DNA of 64,000 bases, from contig CAYMCZ010000012.1 of NCBI GenBank assembly GCA_964389285.1, positions 1 to 64,000 of the forward strand. Direction: 5' to 3'. The number at the start of each line of letters is the position of its first letter. Within the stretch, counting starts at the first letter, position 1. A model generated the notes under the pieces. The model did no database searches, had not been told where the DNA came from, and saw only the letters and a list, made by a program, of their open reading frames with translations. The translations under genes were made by a program, and so were the position numbers. Of this stretch, positions 1 to 8,353 are shown piece by piece. This DNA is from Alectryocaccobium sp964389285 (GTDB lineage Bacteria; Bacillota; Clostridia; Lachnospirales; Lachnospiraceae).

Positions 1-72
1 GGCCCCGTGGTCAAGTGGTTAAGACATCGCCCTTTCACGGCGGTAACACGGGTTCGATTCCCGTCGGGGTCA
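1..72 (+). tRNA. tRNA-Glu (anticodon TTC)
   Basis: The cloverleaf is complete. A 7-bp acceptor stem pairs bases 1-7 with 65-71 (one G-U pair), A72 is the discriminator, and the 5-bp anticodon stem 27-31/39-43 closes loop ctttcac with anticodon TTC at 34-36. The T-arm carries ggttcgattcc. The gene starts at the first base of the window, so its promoter is not visible. It is followed 3 bases later by tRNA-Cys, so the two are probably processed from one transcript. Confidence 0.97.
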
Positions 73-75
73 TAA

Positions 76-147
76 GGCGCTGTAGCCAAGGGGTAAGGCA
101 ATGGTCTGCAACACCAGTATTCACCGGTTCAAATCCGGTCAGCGCCT
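76..147 (+). tRNA. tRNA-Cys (anticodon GCA)
   Basis: Acceptor stem ggcgctg (76-82) pairs with cagcgcc (140-146), and the discriminator base is T147, as expected for cysteine tRNAs. The anticodon loop ctgcaac gives GCA at 108-110. The T-arm ccggttcaaatccgg is intact. CCA is not encoded. Confidence 0.96.
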
Positions 148-158
148 TTTCGTGACTG

Positions 159-200
159 CCTGGAAAGGCCTGTTTTATAAGGCTTTCTGGGCTTTTTATT
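159..200 (+). terminator. Terminator-like hairpin after the tRNA pair
   Basis: cctggaaaggcc (159-170) can pair imperfectly with ggctttctggg (181-191) across a short loop, and a T-rich tract follows. It would separate the tRNA transcript from the downstream dehydrogenase. The stem has mismatches, so confidence is moderate. Confidence 0.5.
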
Positions 201-264
201 TATTCGCTTCGGTGGTTACAAGTGGTTACAAAATAAATAAGCATTAATGAAAAGGAGAGGAGTT

Positions 265-1050
265 ATGTTTGATTACAAAGGAAAAGTAGTAGCAGTTACG
301 GGTGCATCTTCCGGACTCGGAAAGCAAATGGCAGAAGGTTTTGCGCAGTGCGGCGCAGATCTTGTTCTCATGGCAAGAAGAGTGGAGAGGCTTGAGGCAA
401 GCGCGGCTGAATGGAGCAAGAAATACGGTGTTGCTGTGCTTCCCATAAAATGTGATGTTACGAGCACCGAATCAATCAACGAAGCTGTTAAATGCATAGA
501 AGAGAAATTCGGTCACTGTGAGGTCATCGTCAACTGCGCAGGAGGAGAAAAAGGAACCGGCACTCCGCTCATGAATTATGACAAGGGCGACTGGGAATTT
601 ACATTAAAGCTTGATCTTACTTCTATCTTTGAGGTTACGAAAGAGTTCACGGGCTTTATGAAAAAATCAATAGATGCCGGAAAACAGACTTACGGCCGTG
701 TAATTAACATTGCATCCATCTACGGTCTTGTAGGAAATACCGCTATCCCGACGATAGCTTATCATGCTACAAAGGGTGCTGTAGTCAACTTTACAAAGGG
801 CGCGGCTGCAGAGCTTGCCACAACAGGCATTACGGTCAACGCTATCTGCCCCGGCTATTTCTACACCGAGCTTACACAGGAAACTCTTGACACTGAATTC
901 TTCCAGGCATTCGCAAATCAAACAGTTCCTATGAAACGGTACGGAAATCCCGGAGAGCTTAATCCCGCAGCCATTTTCCTCGGAGCAGAGGAATCAACAT
1001 ATGTTACCGGCCAGATCATTGCTGTTGACGGAGGATATACCTGCGTATAA
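265..1050 (+). CDS. Short-chain dehydrogenase/reductase (gluconate 5-dehydrogenase-like)
   Basis: This is a classical SDR of about 261 residues with the full family signature. The nucleotide-binding motif TGASSGLG is at residues 12-19, an NCAGG version of NNAG follows, and the catalytic Ser (NIASIYG) and YHATK (YxxxK) come later. The C-terminus GQIIAVDGGYT is typical of sugar and acyl-carrier SDRs. I place the start at 265 because aaaggagagg lies 5 bases upstream; an in-frame ATG at 247 has no Shine-Dalgarno site. The substrate cannot be told from sequence; a sugar-acid or polyol dehydrogenase is the likeliest reading. It is the last chromosomal gene before the mobile element, whose left repeat begins 12 bases after its stop. 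Confidence 0.9.
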   Translation: MFDYKGKVVAVTGASSGLGKQMAEGFAQCGADLVLMARRVERLEASAAEWSKKYGVAVLPIKCDVTSTESINEAVKCIEEKFGHCEVIVNCAGGEKGTGTPLMNYDKGDWEFTLKLDLTSIFEVTKEFTGFMKKSIDAGKQTYGRVINIASIYGLVGNTAIPTIAYHATKGAVVNFTKGAAAELATTGITVNAICPGYFYTELTQETLDTEFFQAFANQTVPMKRYGNPGELNPAAIFLGAEESTYVTGQIIAVDGGYTCV

Positions 1051-1061
1051 ACTGATAATAG

Positions 1062-1076
1062 GAAGTCAATATTACA
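1062..1076. repeat. Left attachment repeat (attL candidate)
   Basis: gaagtcaatattaca begins 12 bases after the dehydrogenase stop and is repeated identically at 34364-34378. A 15-base identity between two short boundary windows is very unlikely by chance, and no other pair of positions in the window marks the junction as neatly. Confidence 0.8.
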
Positions 1077-1132
1077 AGTACATCTTATACTATAACGCAC
1101 ATAGGAGTTATTAAGCCGTGTGTTTATCGGCT

Positions 1133-1160
1133 TAACGCCCTATGGGGCGTTATTTTTTTT
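1133..1160 (+). terminator. Rho-independent terminator at the left end of the element
   Basis: The stem is aacgccc/gggcgtt around a short tat-type loop, followed by eight or more T residues. It lies just inside the left repeat and would stop read-through from the dehydrogenase into the element. Confidence 0.85.
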
Positions 1161-1202
1161 ATCTAAATTTATGGAATTTATGTACAGAAATGGAGCGAAA
1201 AA

Positions 1203-1424
1203 ATGAATAACGAAAGCGAAAAACTTTATTCGTATGAGCGGTTTGAACATCTGCTTAAAGCAAGGAATCTGACGGTTGAATATCTTGCCGCATCTATCGG
1301 CCGGCCGGGTACGGATTTTACACGTTGGAGGAACGGGGCGCAGCCTAAGGCGGATAAACTTTTAAAGGTAGCAGATTTTTTCGGTGTTCCGCTCGAATAC
1401 TTCTATGGACAAGACAAAAGTTAA
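1203..1424 (+). CDS. XRE-family helix-turn-helix regulator
   Basis: This 73-residue protein has a Cro/CI-type HTH core: LLKARNLTVEYLAASIG is the first helix pair and TDFTRWRNGAQPKADKLLKVADFFGVPLEYF the recognition region, with the usual C-terminal VPLEYF motif. It starts at ATG with ggagcg 7 bases upstream. It is the first gene of the element and is separated from the lipoprotein operon by a 248-bp leader, so it is a plausible regulator of the element. Binding sites cannot be identified from sequence alone. Confidence 0.85.
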   Translation: MNNESEKLYSYERFEHLLKARNLTVEYLAASIGRPGTDFTRWRNGAQPKADKLLKVADFFGVPLEYFYGQDKS

Positions 1425-1483
1425 TAAACTGTAGCAAATCTTTCTAAACCATTTATAACAACCTCTGAAGATTACAAATAAAC

Positions 1484-1605
1484 AAGGCTGCGGCTACGGG
1501 CAGCCTTAGGAGGTGAAACGGCTTTAGGAAAAAACGCACCTTGACAATTAAATATCAGACGGGAAAAGAAATGTCTTGCATAATGGCTTGCTGTTTTAGT
1601 ATGAT
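1484..1605 (+). promoter_or_regulatory. Leader region with hairpin and promoter-like elements
   Basis: An 8-bp perfect hairpin, aaggctgc/gcagcctt (1484-1507), is followed directly by aggaggtg with only a four-codon reading frame behind it. TTGACA occurs at 1541-1546 without a good -10. A better pair is ttgcat (1576-1581) and tatgat (1600-1605), 18 bases apart. This region probably drives the long operon beginning with the lipoprotein; which promoter is used is uncertain. Confidence 0.4.
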
Positions 1606-1672
1606 GTTATTGAGAAAAGTTTCTTGAAATATTGTTGGCGGCGAAAGCCGAATATAGACGGGAGTGATATAC

Positions 1673-2815
1673 ATGAAAAGACGGATTTTTGCAATGGCGG
1701 CTTGTCTTGCGCTAAGCATAACCGCCCTTGCCGGATGCTCAAATGTAGAGGAAGCGGATGTTGTCGTTATTGACAGCTCAGACCTTGCGGATATTGAGTA
1801 TGCCGAGGCAACGGCGGATCAGGTGAAGCTGATAGAGGATGCGCTGCCGGATATAAAAGAGCGGCTGGTGCTTAAAGGCGCGAAAAATGTTGACCTTGCA
1901 GCAGGTCTTACTGATTCAACGGGACTTATAAAAGAGATCCTTGTCATGGATACGGACATGAAAACCGCAAAAGAGGGAACATACGAAGTATCTTATCTGG
2001 TAAGCCTTTTTAAAGATAAACTTGAAGATATAAAAGCCGAAAAAGATACGGCAAAAGATGTTGTAAACATCATGCTAAAAGAAAGTGTCAAAGTCATAAG
2101 CAAGGATGAAGCCGAAGCAAAAGTATCAGATGGCGGCATTGTTCTTAATAGTGACGGGGCGGTTTATGTGCCGGCTGCATCAGGCAGCGAAAGCACAGGT
2201 GCGGCGAATGAGGCCGCAGCCGAAACAAAGAAAGCCGAGGCTGAGACAAAAGCCGGCTTAGGAGCAAGTGAAAATAAGGCCGCAGATACTAAGCAAAGTA
2301 ATAGCGGCACAGACACAGCTTCAAACAAAAATGCGTCTTCAAACAATAATACATCTTCCGCAAATACAGCCGCATCAAGCGGCAATGCGGCAGCATCTCA
2401 CTCTCATAACTGGAAACCCGTATATAAAACCGTACATCATGCCGCAACCGGTCATAATGAGGATAGAGGACACTTTGAAACAGTCGTAATCCAGGAAGCC
2501 TGGGACGAGCCGATGTATATGGAAGTGCCGGTTACAGTATTTCATGATTTTTGTAATGTATGCGGTGCGGATTTAGACGTTGAAACAGGTGGTGATTATG
2601 GCTTACACTGGGCAAGAGAGAATCCCTGCATGGGCGGTTACCATCCTGAATACGTACCGACCGGTGAGTATAAGCAGGAAATATACGGATGGATTCATCA
2701 CGACGCAATAACCGAGCAAAGATGGGTTTCAAGCGTCGTATGGGTTGAAGACTCGGCCGCATACGACGAGCAGGTCATAAGCGGTTATACGTGCGATTGC
2801 GGAGCGACCAAATAA
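1673..2815 (+). CDS. Lipoprotein with acidic linker and Cys/His-rich C-terminus
   Basis: The protein is about 380 residues. Residues 1-24 form a lipoprotein signal peptide with lipobox LAGC, so it is probably anchored outside the membrane. A globular N-terminal part (to about residue 165) is followed by a long Ala/Ser/Thr/Asn/Lys-rich linker and a C-terminal domain with HSHNW, CNVCGADLD, NPCMGGYHP and CDCGATK, which resembles a zinc-ribbon-like metal-binding fold. I start it at 1673 because gggagtg lies about 8 bases upstream. It precedes the adhesin and T4SS genes and may act at the donor cell surface. I do not recognise the family. Confidence 0.75.
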   Translation: MKRRIFAMAACLALSITALAGCSNVEEADVVVIDSSDLADIEYAEATADQVKLIEDALPDIKERLVLKGAKNVDLAAGLTDSTGLIKEILVMDTDMKTAKEGTYEVSYLVSLFKDKLEDIKAEKDTAKDVVNIMLKESVKVISKDEAEAKVSDGGIVLNSDGAVYVPAASGSESTGAANEAAAETKKAEAETKAGLGASENKAADTKQSNSGTDTASNKNASSNNNTSSANTAASSGNAAASHSHNWKPVYKTVHHAATGHNEDRGHFETVVIQEAWDEPMYMEVPVTVFHDFCNVCGADLDVETGGDYGLHWARENPCMGGYHPEYVPTGEYKQEIYGWIHHDAITEQRWVSSVVWVEDSAAYDEQVISGYTCDCGATK

Positions 2816-2844
2816 TAAATAAAACTTTATAAATACATTTCTTT

Positions 2845-2870
2845 ACCCTGTCGTTTCGGCAGGGTTTTTT
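2845..2870 (+). terminator. Rho-independent terminator after the lipoprotein gene
   Basis: The hairpin accctg-tcgtttcgg-cagggt is followed by a run of T. It lies 30 bases after the lipoprotein stop and 75 bases before the adhesin start, so the two genes may be transcribed separately. Confidence 0.85.
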
Positions 2871-2921
2871 ATGTCCATTTTTGTCTGATATTTATAGTCA
2901 GTTTTATATATAAAATCTTAA

Positions 2922-2947
2922 AGAAAGGAATCTTTAATAATGCAAAA
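2922..2947 (+). repeat. 26-nt translation-initiation region shared with the parB-like gene
   Basis: The 26 bases covering the Shine-Dalgarno site, spacer, ATG and first codons of the adhesin are identical to 21977-22002 upstream of the ParB-like gene. The core is agaaaggaatctttaata followed by the start codon. aaag and cttt can pair around gaat, partly enclosing the ribosome-binding site. Confidence 0.8.
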
Positions 2948-5900
2948 ACTTTTAAAGAAACGCATCCTGCCAATCTTCTTTGCGCTGCTTATGATAAGCA
3001 CCGGCGTTGCCGGAAGCGTTTATGCAGGCGATGGCACAGGGATTAATTCAACCGAAACAGGCGAGGAGGCCGTATCGGTATCAACATCTGCCATACAGGA
3101 AACATCTGATGAAAAGCCGGAAGAGGCAGACGATACTTCACAGGCAGACAGCGAAGAAGAAAGGGACGCTGATCCGATACTTTACAGTATTTCGATTGAT
3201 GAAACCATCAAAAACGGAGAAGTGCTTGTAAATGAAAGTAAAGACGTTCAAAGGTACGAAGAGGGAACAATCGTAAACATAAGCGTATTACCTGATACAG
3301 GCTTTATTCTTGATGAACTTACGGTAACGGATGCGGCCGAAGCTAAGTATCCGTTAACCGAAAAAGAAAAAGATAAATACACGCTTATCATGCCTGCATC
3401 TGATGTGATAGTAAAAGCGGCGTTTAAGGAAGATGCCGCCGATTCTGATAAAGCGGATGAAGTTGTTGTTTCCGGTAAAGATGAAGAAACCGGCGTTTCA
3501 CAAGAAAAAGCAGAAGCCGAAAACACGGAAACAACGGAAAAAACAGAAGCAACGGAAAGCTTAAAAGATGGTTTAGCTCTTGAACAAAGCGAGGTCATAG
3601 AGCTTTTTACAATGAACACTCTTGAGCTTTTTATGGCGCAGGCATTGCAGACAATCTCTTTTACGATGGAGTTTGTATCTTACGCTGCCGAGGGCTACGG
3701 ATCGGGCTATGACGCTAACTTCGTTATGACGGGCGGCAACGCTCCGGGCTTTTCTTACGGGTACTGCATAGTTCCTGAAGTACAGGCTCCAAGCGGCGGC
3801 GCGTACACGACAAACATAAGCGCATATAATAATCAGGCAATGCTTAAGGTTATGGTTTACGGATTCGGAGGCGCAAAGGACATAACAGCCGGATACGCTT
3901 CATCCGGTCCGGCACGTCATATCTTAACCCACATGGTAGCTACAAGGGTAGCTAATGAGCAGGGGATTGCATCAGGTAATTATGCTTACAAAGCTAATGC
4001 CACGGCTATTGCCCTTGCCGACAGGCTTTATACGGATATCATGTCAAGACCGGACGTATCGGGCGAGGTTTATGTAAGCACTCCGGTTGCAGGGCTGCAA
4101 ACGATGCTCTTTATGGGTAAGTATAATACTACGGCAAAGCTGAAACTTAAGAAACGCTCCGAGATGCCGGAAATGACAACAGGTCGCAACTGTTATTCGC
4201 TTGCAGGTGCCGTATATACGGTTTATAAGGACGCGGCATGTACAAATCCCGCAGCAAGTATGACGACAGACCAGAACGGAGAGACGGCATACATAGACCT
4301 TGACGCAGGGATTTACTACGTAAAAGAAACTACCGCGCCGAAAGGCTTTTATATGAATCCGACCGTTTACCCGGTAAACTTATCCGCCGGACAGAGTTAT
4401 ACGATAGACGCTGCGGATGTGCCCATGACGGATCCGATAATGATACATATTACAAAGATATCCGCATCTGAACAGTATGAAAGTACTCATTCGCTTGAGG
4501 GAACCCAGTTTGTAATCAAGTATTATGACGGGTACTATGACGAGTCAAATCTTCCGGCAGTTCAGACTAATACTTGGGTTTTAGTGACAAAAATGTCGGG
4601 CAGTCAAGCTATGGCTTGGTTAAATGAAGATCATAAGATAGCTGGAGATGGTTTTTACATGTATAACGGAAGACCCGTCTTACCCCTCGGCACAATCACA
4701 ATCGAGGAAACCGCTCCGGCTCCGGGATATACGCTTAACGGTGCTTACTTTACGGTAAACGGAAGCAGTGAAAAGATAACAGGCCGCATAGTGCGCCATA
4801 TAGTGGGCGATCAGAGCGGTGTGTATATCAGCGGTGGTAATGAGTTCACCGGTGTCAACTATCCGGGCAGAGGCGACTTTGAGTTTACAAAGATTGCGAA
4901 AGATACGAAAAAAGGACTTTCAAAGGTTAAGTTTACGATTACATCAAACGAAACCGGAGAGAGCAAGAGCTTTGTTACGGATTCTAAGGGATATTATTCG
5001 TCTAAGTCGGATGTGAATCCTCATGCTTCAAACAACGGACTTTGGTTTGGAGACGGTGACCTCGATGAAAGCGTCGGTGCGCTGCCGTTCGGAAAGTATA
5101 CGATTAAAGAGGAAAGATGCAAGGGCAACTTCGGTTACGACTTGCAGACCTTTGAGATTGAGATAACCGAAAACGGTACTGTTCTTGACGCGGGCAAGAT
5201 CGAAAACTCGCCGATAAAGATACAGACCACGGCGACGGATGTAAATACCGGAAGTCATGTAGGCGTAAGCGGCGTTACAACGATTAAGGATGTAGTCAAA
5301 TACGAAAATCTTATTCCGGGTAAGGAATACAAGCTCGAAGGCTCTCTTTACATAAAAGAGACCGGTGAAGAGTTAGGCATCAAATCAAGCGTAACATTTA
5401 CCGCTGAAAAATCAAAAGGCGAAGTAGAGATGACCTTTGAAGTAGACGCATCACTGCTTAAGGGCAAAACAACGGTCGTGTTTGAGGATCTGTATGACAA
5501 CGGAGTTCATATTGCAACACATGCGGATATAGAGGACGAAGACCAGTCCGTACACTATCCGGGTATTCATACGACGGCTACATCAAACGGCAAAAAGATA
5601 ATAAAAGCAGACGGAAGCGTAACGATAACTGATACGGTTGCTTATGAAAACCTTATCCCCGGCGAGGAGTATACTCTTTCCGGTATTCAGATGGTACGTG
5701 AAGAGGGTGCAAAGCTCCTTGTTGACGGTAAAGACGTGACAGGTGAGACGACCTTTACGCCTGAGGCGGCAAACGGAACGATTGATGTTGTCTTTACCTT
5801 TAACGCAAGCGAACTGGCAGGAAAGACGGTCGTTACGTTTGAAAAACTCATACATAACGGCGTTGAAGTAACGACACATGAGGATATAGAAGACGAGGGA

Positions 5901-6416
5901 CAGTCTGTTCATTTCCCTAAGATTCATACAAACGCTACATCAAACGGACAGAAGAGAGTGCGTGCGGACGGAACAGTAACCATAACTGATACGGTTACAT
6001 ACGAAAACCTTATCCCCGGCGAGGAGTACACACTTATAGGAGTACAGATGGTGCGTGAAGAGGGCGCAAAGCTGCTTGTTGATGGAAAAGACGTGACGGG
6101 TGAGACGACCTTTACGCCGGAGGCGGCAAACGGAACGATTGATGTTGTCTTTACCTTTAACGCAAAGGATATAGCAGGTAAGACTCTTGTAACGTTTGAA
6201 AAACTCATCCATGACGGCGTTGAGATAACAAATCATGAAGATATAAATGACGAGGGGCAGTCTGTTGAGTTTTACCGTATAGGTAAAATCACAACCAAGG
6301 GCAATCCGAGAACCGGCGATGCCTCACCGGCAGCTCTTTATATCATTCTGCTTGCGGCTGCCGCTTTTACAGGCGTGCTTTGTGGCAAAAGCTATAAAAA
6401 AGCTAAAAAGAACTAA
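2940..6416 (+). CDS. Sortase-anchored adhesin with thioester-like, SpaA-type and VaFE domains
   Basis: This 1158-residue surface protein begins with a signal peptide (1-29) and an acidic Glu/Ser/Thr linker. A region at about 240-400 with YGYCIVPEVQAPSG resembles bacterial thioester adhesion domains. Three SpaA/Cna-B prealbumin-like domains follow (about 410-755; recurring KETTAPKGF, IEETAPAPGY and IKEE motifs). Three VaFE/T-Q ester-bond repeats occupy about 760-1110 (TTATS, ITDTV, VTFEKL, EDEGQSVHF). The C-terminus has NPRTGD, a hydrophobic helix and KKAKKN, a cell-wall sorting signal in which the usual LPxTG is NPRTG. No sortase is encoded in the element. It probably mediates donor-recipient or host contact. 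Confidence 0.88.
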   Translation: MQKLLKKRILPIFFALLMISTGVAGSVYAGDGTGINSTETGEEAVSVSTSAIQETSDEKPEEADDTSQADSEEERDADPILYSISIDETIKNGEVLVNESKDVQRYEEGTIVNISVLPDTGFILDELTVTDAAEAKYPLTEKEKDKYTLIMPASDVIVKAAFKEDAADSDKADEVVVSGKDEETGVSQEKAEAENTETTEKTEATESLKDGLALEQSEVIELFTMNTLELFMAQALQTISFTMEFVSYAAEGYGSGYDANFVMTGGNAPGFSYGYCIVPEVQAPSGGAYTTNISAYNNQAMLKVMVYGFGGAKDITAGYASSGPARHILTHMVATRVANEQGIASGNYAYKANATAIALADRLYTDIMSRPDVSGEVYVSTPVAGLQTMLFMGKYNTTAKLKLKKRSEMPEMTTGRNCYSLAGAVYTVYKDAACTNPAASMTTDQNGETAYIDLDAGIYYVKETTAPKGFYMNPTVYPVNLSAGQSYTIDAADVPMTDPIMIHITKISASEQYESTHSLEGTQFVIKYYDGYYDESNLPAVQTNTWVLVTKMSGSQAMAWLNEDHKIAGDGFYMYNGRPVLPLGTITIEETAPAPGYTLNGAYFTVNGSSEKITGRIVRHIVGDQSGVYISGGNEFTGVNYPGRGDFEFTKIAKDTKKGLSKVKFTITSNETGESKSFVTDSKGYYSSKSDVNPHASNNGLWFGDGDLDESVGALPFGKYTIKEERCKGNFGYDLQTFEIEITENGTVLDAGKIENSPIKIQTTATDVNTGSHVGVSGVTTIKDVVKYENLIPGKEYKLEGSLYIKETGEELGIKSSVTFTAEKSKGEVEMTFEVDASLLKGKTTVVFEDLYDNGVHIATHADIEDEDQSVHYPGIHTTATSNGKKIIKADGSVTITDTVAYENLIPGEEYTLSGIQMVREEGAKLLVDGKDVTGETTFTPEAANGTIDVVFTFNASELAGKTVVTFEKLIHNGVEVTTHEDIEDEGQSVHFPKIHTNATSNGQKRVRADGTVTITDTVTYENLIPGEEYTLIGVQMVREEGAKLLVDGKDVTGETTFTPEAANGTIDVVFTFNAKDIAGKTLVTFEKLIHDGVEITNHEDINDEGQSVEFYRIGKITTKGNPRTGDASPAALYIILLAAAAFTGVLCGKSYKKAKKN
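5565..6278 (+). repeat. Tandem 357-bp repeats encoding VaFE domains
   Basis: Two near-identical units begin with attcat at 5565 and 5922 (119 codons each) and share long blocks such as ggtgcaaagctcctt/ggcgcaaagctgctt. An older, more diverged unit of similar length precedes them (about 5218-5564). The high identity points to recent duplication and makes copy-number change by slippage or recombination likely. Confidence 0.85.
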
Positions 6417-6438
6417 TTATTAAGACGAGGATTTTTGA

Positions 6439-7311
6439 ATGAGAAAAATAATAATCCCGGCTCTACTTGCATTACTTTTGATTCTTAACATAGGTACTTC
6501 CGCCGCATTTGCGGCGGAGGTGCAGGAGAGAATAACAAAAGAGTTTACTTACGACATACAATCCGGCGAGGGTGAGTACGAAAAAGAAGATATCTTTGAT
6601 GCAAGCATCAAAGAGGATGAAAAAGAGTACGTCTTAACAGATATCGCTTATAAGGTTGATAAAAAAGAAGCCGTAAGAGGCGAAGATATCGTTCAGGCGG
6701 TGACGCATAATGAGGAGTATGCCAATCCGCAGGATGGTTTTAATCCACCGTCTGAATTAAGTATAAGCGAAGTAAACAAAGAAACGAATAAAAGCGAGAT
6801 TGTAAAAGTAAAACTGCAAGACTATAAAGAGACCGGACGGATAAAAGAAGAAAAAGACATCCCCGTAACATACCATGATTACGGTGCGCCGCTTTATGAG
6901 TTTGCCGGAACTTTGATACCGCACAGGGAGGATAAGCCCGCCCTTGCCGGATACGAAAGGGCAATCCTGCTTGATGCCGGGTACGACCCGGAAGAGTGGA
7001 CGATTACTGATATAAATTATGTCGGTGCAGCGTATGTATCAGGCGGCGAGGCGAAAAGGGACGCAATCGCTAAAGGAGTACGAGAAGTGCCTGTATTTAC
7101 GGCCACATATACGGGAGAGATAAGAAACATAAGCTATCTTGATGATACTTATGACTATACCGTAACAGCGACCGGCATTTATGAACTTGTTGACACGGGA
7201 TTAACGCCAATCCAAAAGATGATGATTGCGATAGGCGTTGTAGCGGCGATAGCTGCTCTTGTACTTATCCTGTTTGTTATAGCGAGAAAAAAGAAGAAAA
7301 AGGAGATTTAA
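6439..7311 (+). CDS. Secreted, membrane-anchored element protein of unknown function
   Basis: This 290-residue protein has a signal peptide (MRKIIIPALLALLLILNIG...AAFAA), a soluble extracellular body rich in Glu and Lys, and a C-terminal transmembrane helix followed by RKKKKKEI. LVDTG just before that helix resembles a sortase motif. It follows the adhesin by 22 bases and precedes the VirB2-like gene by 3 bases, so all three are co-transcribed. It may be a second surface component of the mating apparatus. I do not recognise a named family. Confidence 0.75.
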   Translation: MRKIIIPALLALLLILNIGTSAAFAAEVQERITKEFTYDIQSGEGEYEKEDIFDASIKEDEKEYVLTDIAYKVDKKEAVRGEDIVQAVTHNEEYANPQDGFNPPSELSISEVNKETNKSEIVKVKLQDYKETGRIKEEKDIPVTYHDYGAPLYEFAGTLIPHREDKPALAGYERAILLDAGYDPEEWTITDINYVGAAYVSGGEAKRDAIAKGVREVPVFTATYTGEIRNISYLDDTYDYTVTATGIYELVDTGLTPIQKMMIAIGVVAAIAALVLILFVIARKKKKKEI

Positions 7312-7314
7312 AGG

Positions 7315-7542
7315 ATGGATGCTTTTGCTCAAAAGTTTTTTGATTTTTGTACGGCGGCACAGCCGATTGTAATAGCGGCTGTATGCGTGGCTTTTGGAAT
7401 TATAGGTATCATGTTTATTTTGCCCTCAGAAGAGGCACACATGAAAGCTAAGAAGTATGTGTTTTTTGTAATTATAGGCTCGGCTATTGCCCTTGGCTGC
7501 GTAACCATAGGCAGATGGCTTACTGAATCGATGGCGTTTTAG
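7315..7542 (+). CDS. VirB2/TrbC-like small membrane subunit of the T4SS
   Basis: This 75-residue protein has two hydrophobic helices (about 17-35 and 47-65) separated by a short charged loop EEAHMKAKK. That size and topology fit VirB2/TrbC-type pilin-like subunits, and it has no cleavable signal. The position at the start of the conjugation block and tight packing (3-bp gap upstream, 9-bp downstream) support a role in the channel or pilus. Sequence in this family is poorly conserved, so the call rests on topology and context. Confidence 0.65.
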   Translation: MDAFAQKFFDFCTAAQPIVIAAVCVAFGIIGIMFILPSEEAHMKAKKYVFFVIIGSAIALGCVTIGRWLTESMAF

Positions 7543-7551
7543 ACGGGAGAT

Positions 7552-8342
7552 ATGACAATGAGTGATAAAACAACCAAAAACGAAAAACAAAATGCTTATG
7601 TTAAGGTTTTAAGCTTTGAACTGCCGGATGAAGAAATGAAGAAAAAAGGCGTTATCGCAAGGGGCGATATCATTGTTAATAACGCCATCAAAATCAACAA
7701 AGTAGAACTGGTGGAAAAGGACGGAAAAACAGAAGTCTCTTTTCCTAAATCAAAAGATAAAGTGTTTATAACATTTCCAAGCGGACAGTTTTTGTCTCTT
7801 GTTCGTTCCGCTTTGATCCGGGCTAAAGACGAGTATGAAAAAGGCGTGGATATAGTAAATAATCCCGTCTTTGCCGGAAAGCCTGAACTCGGAAAAAAGA
7901 ATTATTATGAGGTTTATGCTTCCGCTTATGAAAACGGTGATTTTAAAGGCTTTGGAGCCGTGCGCGTTAAAGGAGATGAAAAAGACGCAAAATCACTCTT
8001 TACGATAAACGGCATTGTAATCAGGCAAAATGCTGAAAAAGGGTATCTTTACACACTTATGCCGCAGGTCAAAAACGGTGACGTTTATGAGCCGGTTATT
8101 GAAACAAAGGGCGCAAGCACGGCGCAGTTTTTAAACAACCTAGTTATTTCCAAATATAAGGAATTATCAAAAGATGTGGTGGACGAAAAAACCCTTTTGA
8201 ACAGGAGCTACTATCGCAGGAGACGATAGCTGCCGGTGATGCTGCTGATAAAGGCTTTGATTTTAAGGAACAGCTTAAAAGCCTGCAAGCTGAAACCGCA
8301 CAGATAAGAGAGGCCGGATACGAAAGAGAAAACGATTATTAA
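7552..8342 (+). CDS. SpoVG-like nucleic-acid-binding protein, frameshifted, with shared C-terminal tail
   Basis: Frame 0 (7552-8229) has two segments resembling SpoVG folds (about residues 25-75 and 125-180, e.g. GDIIVNNAIKINKVELVEKD and FTINGIVIRQNAEKG). It then reads an unrelated arginine-rich end, NRSYYRRRR. Shifting by -1 at the A6 run 8186-8191 continues NPFEQELLSQE and on to DFKEQLKSLQ...ERENDY, the tail shared by four other element proteins. So the full product is about 263 residues and one base is missing, or slippage restores the frame. A hairpin, ctatcg/cgatag (8211-8229), lies about 20 bases after the A-run. The SpoVG assignment is tentative. Confidence 0.6.
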
Positions 8343-8353
8343 GAGGATTAAAG

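Noticed and set aside
1050..1076. A dif-like site at the left junction (aataggaagt resembles one Xer half-site)
   Set aside because: Only one arm matches the Bacillota dif consensus, the other lies in the dehydrogenase stop region and does not match, and the right junction lacks the arm.
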